Below, piece by piece: positions 32,609-32,721 of a stretch of DNA of 32,721 bases (the first letter of the stretch is position 1; the number at the start of each line of letters is the position of its first letter). A model generated the notes under the pieces. That model was not told the DNA's origin, searched no databases, and saw only the letters and a list, made by a program, of their open reading frames with translations. This stretch comes from Bacteroidota bacterium (GTDB lineage: Bacteria; Bacteroidota; Bacteroidia; NS11-12g; UBA955), in the NCBI GenBank assembly GCA_963169345.1, contig CAUJCT010000035.1:1-32721 (forward strand), read 5' to 3'. Made by a program: the position numbers and the translations under genes.

Positions 32609-32721
32609 AGGTAGATCGCAGAAATAAGAATGAAAACGCAGAAAACACAGAAATGATTTTTTCATTTGACACGGCCAAGGTTTGCTTGCGCAAATGGGAA
32701 TTCACAGAATGATTGAGGAAA
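32609..32721 (+). repeat. Dispersed ~100-bp element, copy (to window edge)
   Basis: It reads GGTAGATCGCAGAAATAAG, AACGCAGAAAACACAGAAA, TTTGACACGGCCAAG, GTTTGCTTGCGCAAAT and TTCACAGAATGATTGAGGAAA. The GAGGAAA end also appears after copy 2 at 3363-3369, showing that the conserved unit extends about 15 bases past the CACAGA word. It runs to the window edge. Confidence 0.82.

Overview
The window looks like a Bacteroidota chromosome (Chitinophagia, Sphingobacteriia or Saprospiria type; I cannot name the genus). It is AT-rich. Many genes have the Bacteroidota -7 promoter box TAnnTTTG just upstream. It encodes a giant PKD-repeat protein with a gliding-motility (type IX secretion) C-terminal domain, a TonB-dependent receptor under a TPP riboswitch, several small outer-membrane barrels, and an ATP synthase epsilon subunit of the short type. 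Most genes are ordinary chromosomal housekeeping genes. I see no transposase, integrase, phage gene, tRNA, rRNA or CRISPR array.

Layout: 1-3137 holds a cut-off leftward gene start, then a tight rightward cluster of semialdehyde dehydrogenase, MeaB GTPase and NADPH-dependent FMN reductase. 3138-3650 is repeat-filled. 3657-6242 is a promoter, a TPP riboswitch and a TonB-dependent receptor, probably for thiamine or a precursor. 6395-12004 is the roughly 1,870-residue PKD adhesin, closed by a strong terminator and followed by a GldL-like membrane protein. 12923-14278 contains YjdJ-like (GNAT) and YjdI-like (Fe-S) genes separated by a leftward module: an intact SUKH (SMI1/KNR4) immunity gene and, 9 bases upstream of it, an open frame that resembles the C-terminus of a deaminase toxin (ACESC motif). 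14718-18338 holds pirin, a MATE exporter, dtd and a barrel protein. 18339-19598 is a long gene-free block of several repeat families. 19599-23462 is leftward: pyrC with a barrel protein, and panD, flippase and rfaE2. 23900-26101 holds glycyl-tRNA synthetase and RNase HII. 26148-29070 holds a barrel protein, tag and hsp20. 29373-30359 holds a lone receiver domain and an RRM protein. 30672-32416 holds atpD-atpC and a terminator. The window ends in two more copies of the dispersed repeat.

The most distinctive non-genic content is the set of intergenic repeats. These are a roughly 100-bp element with the core TTTGCTTGCGCAAAC (at least six copies plus fragments), short-period GCTGAATAG-like and CGACTTAA-like arrays that often end next to promoters, paired AAGTCCCGGAGGGGCGACGG boxes, a 279-bp-period direct duplication, and three tandem units of paired CAACCTGCYAGGTTG palindromes directly downstream of rfaE2. 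The best candidates for something new are the toxin remnant with its immunity gene and the repeat families; neither is proven to be a functional system.
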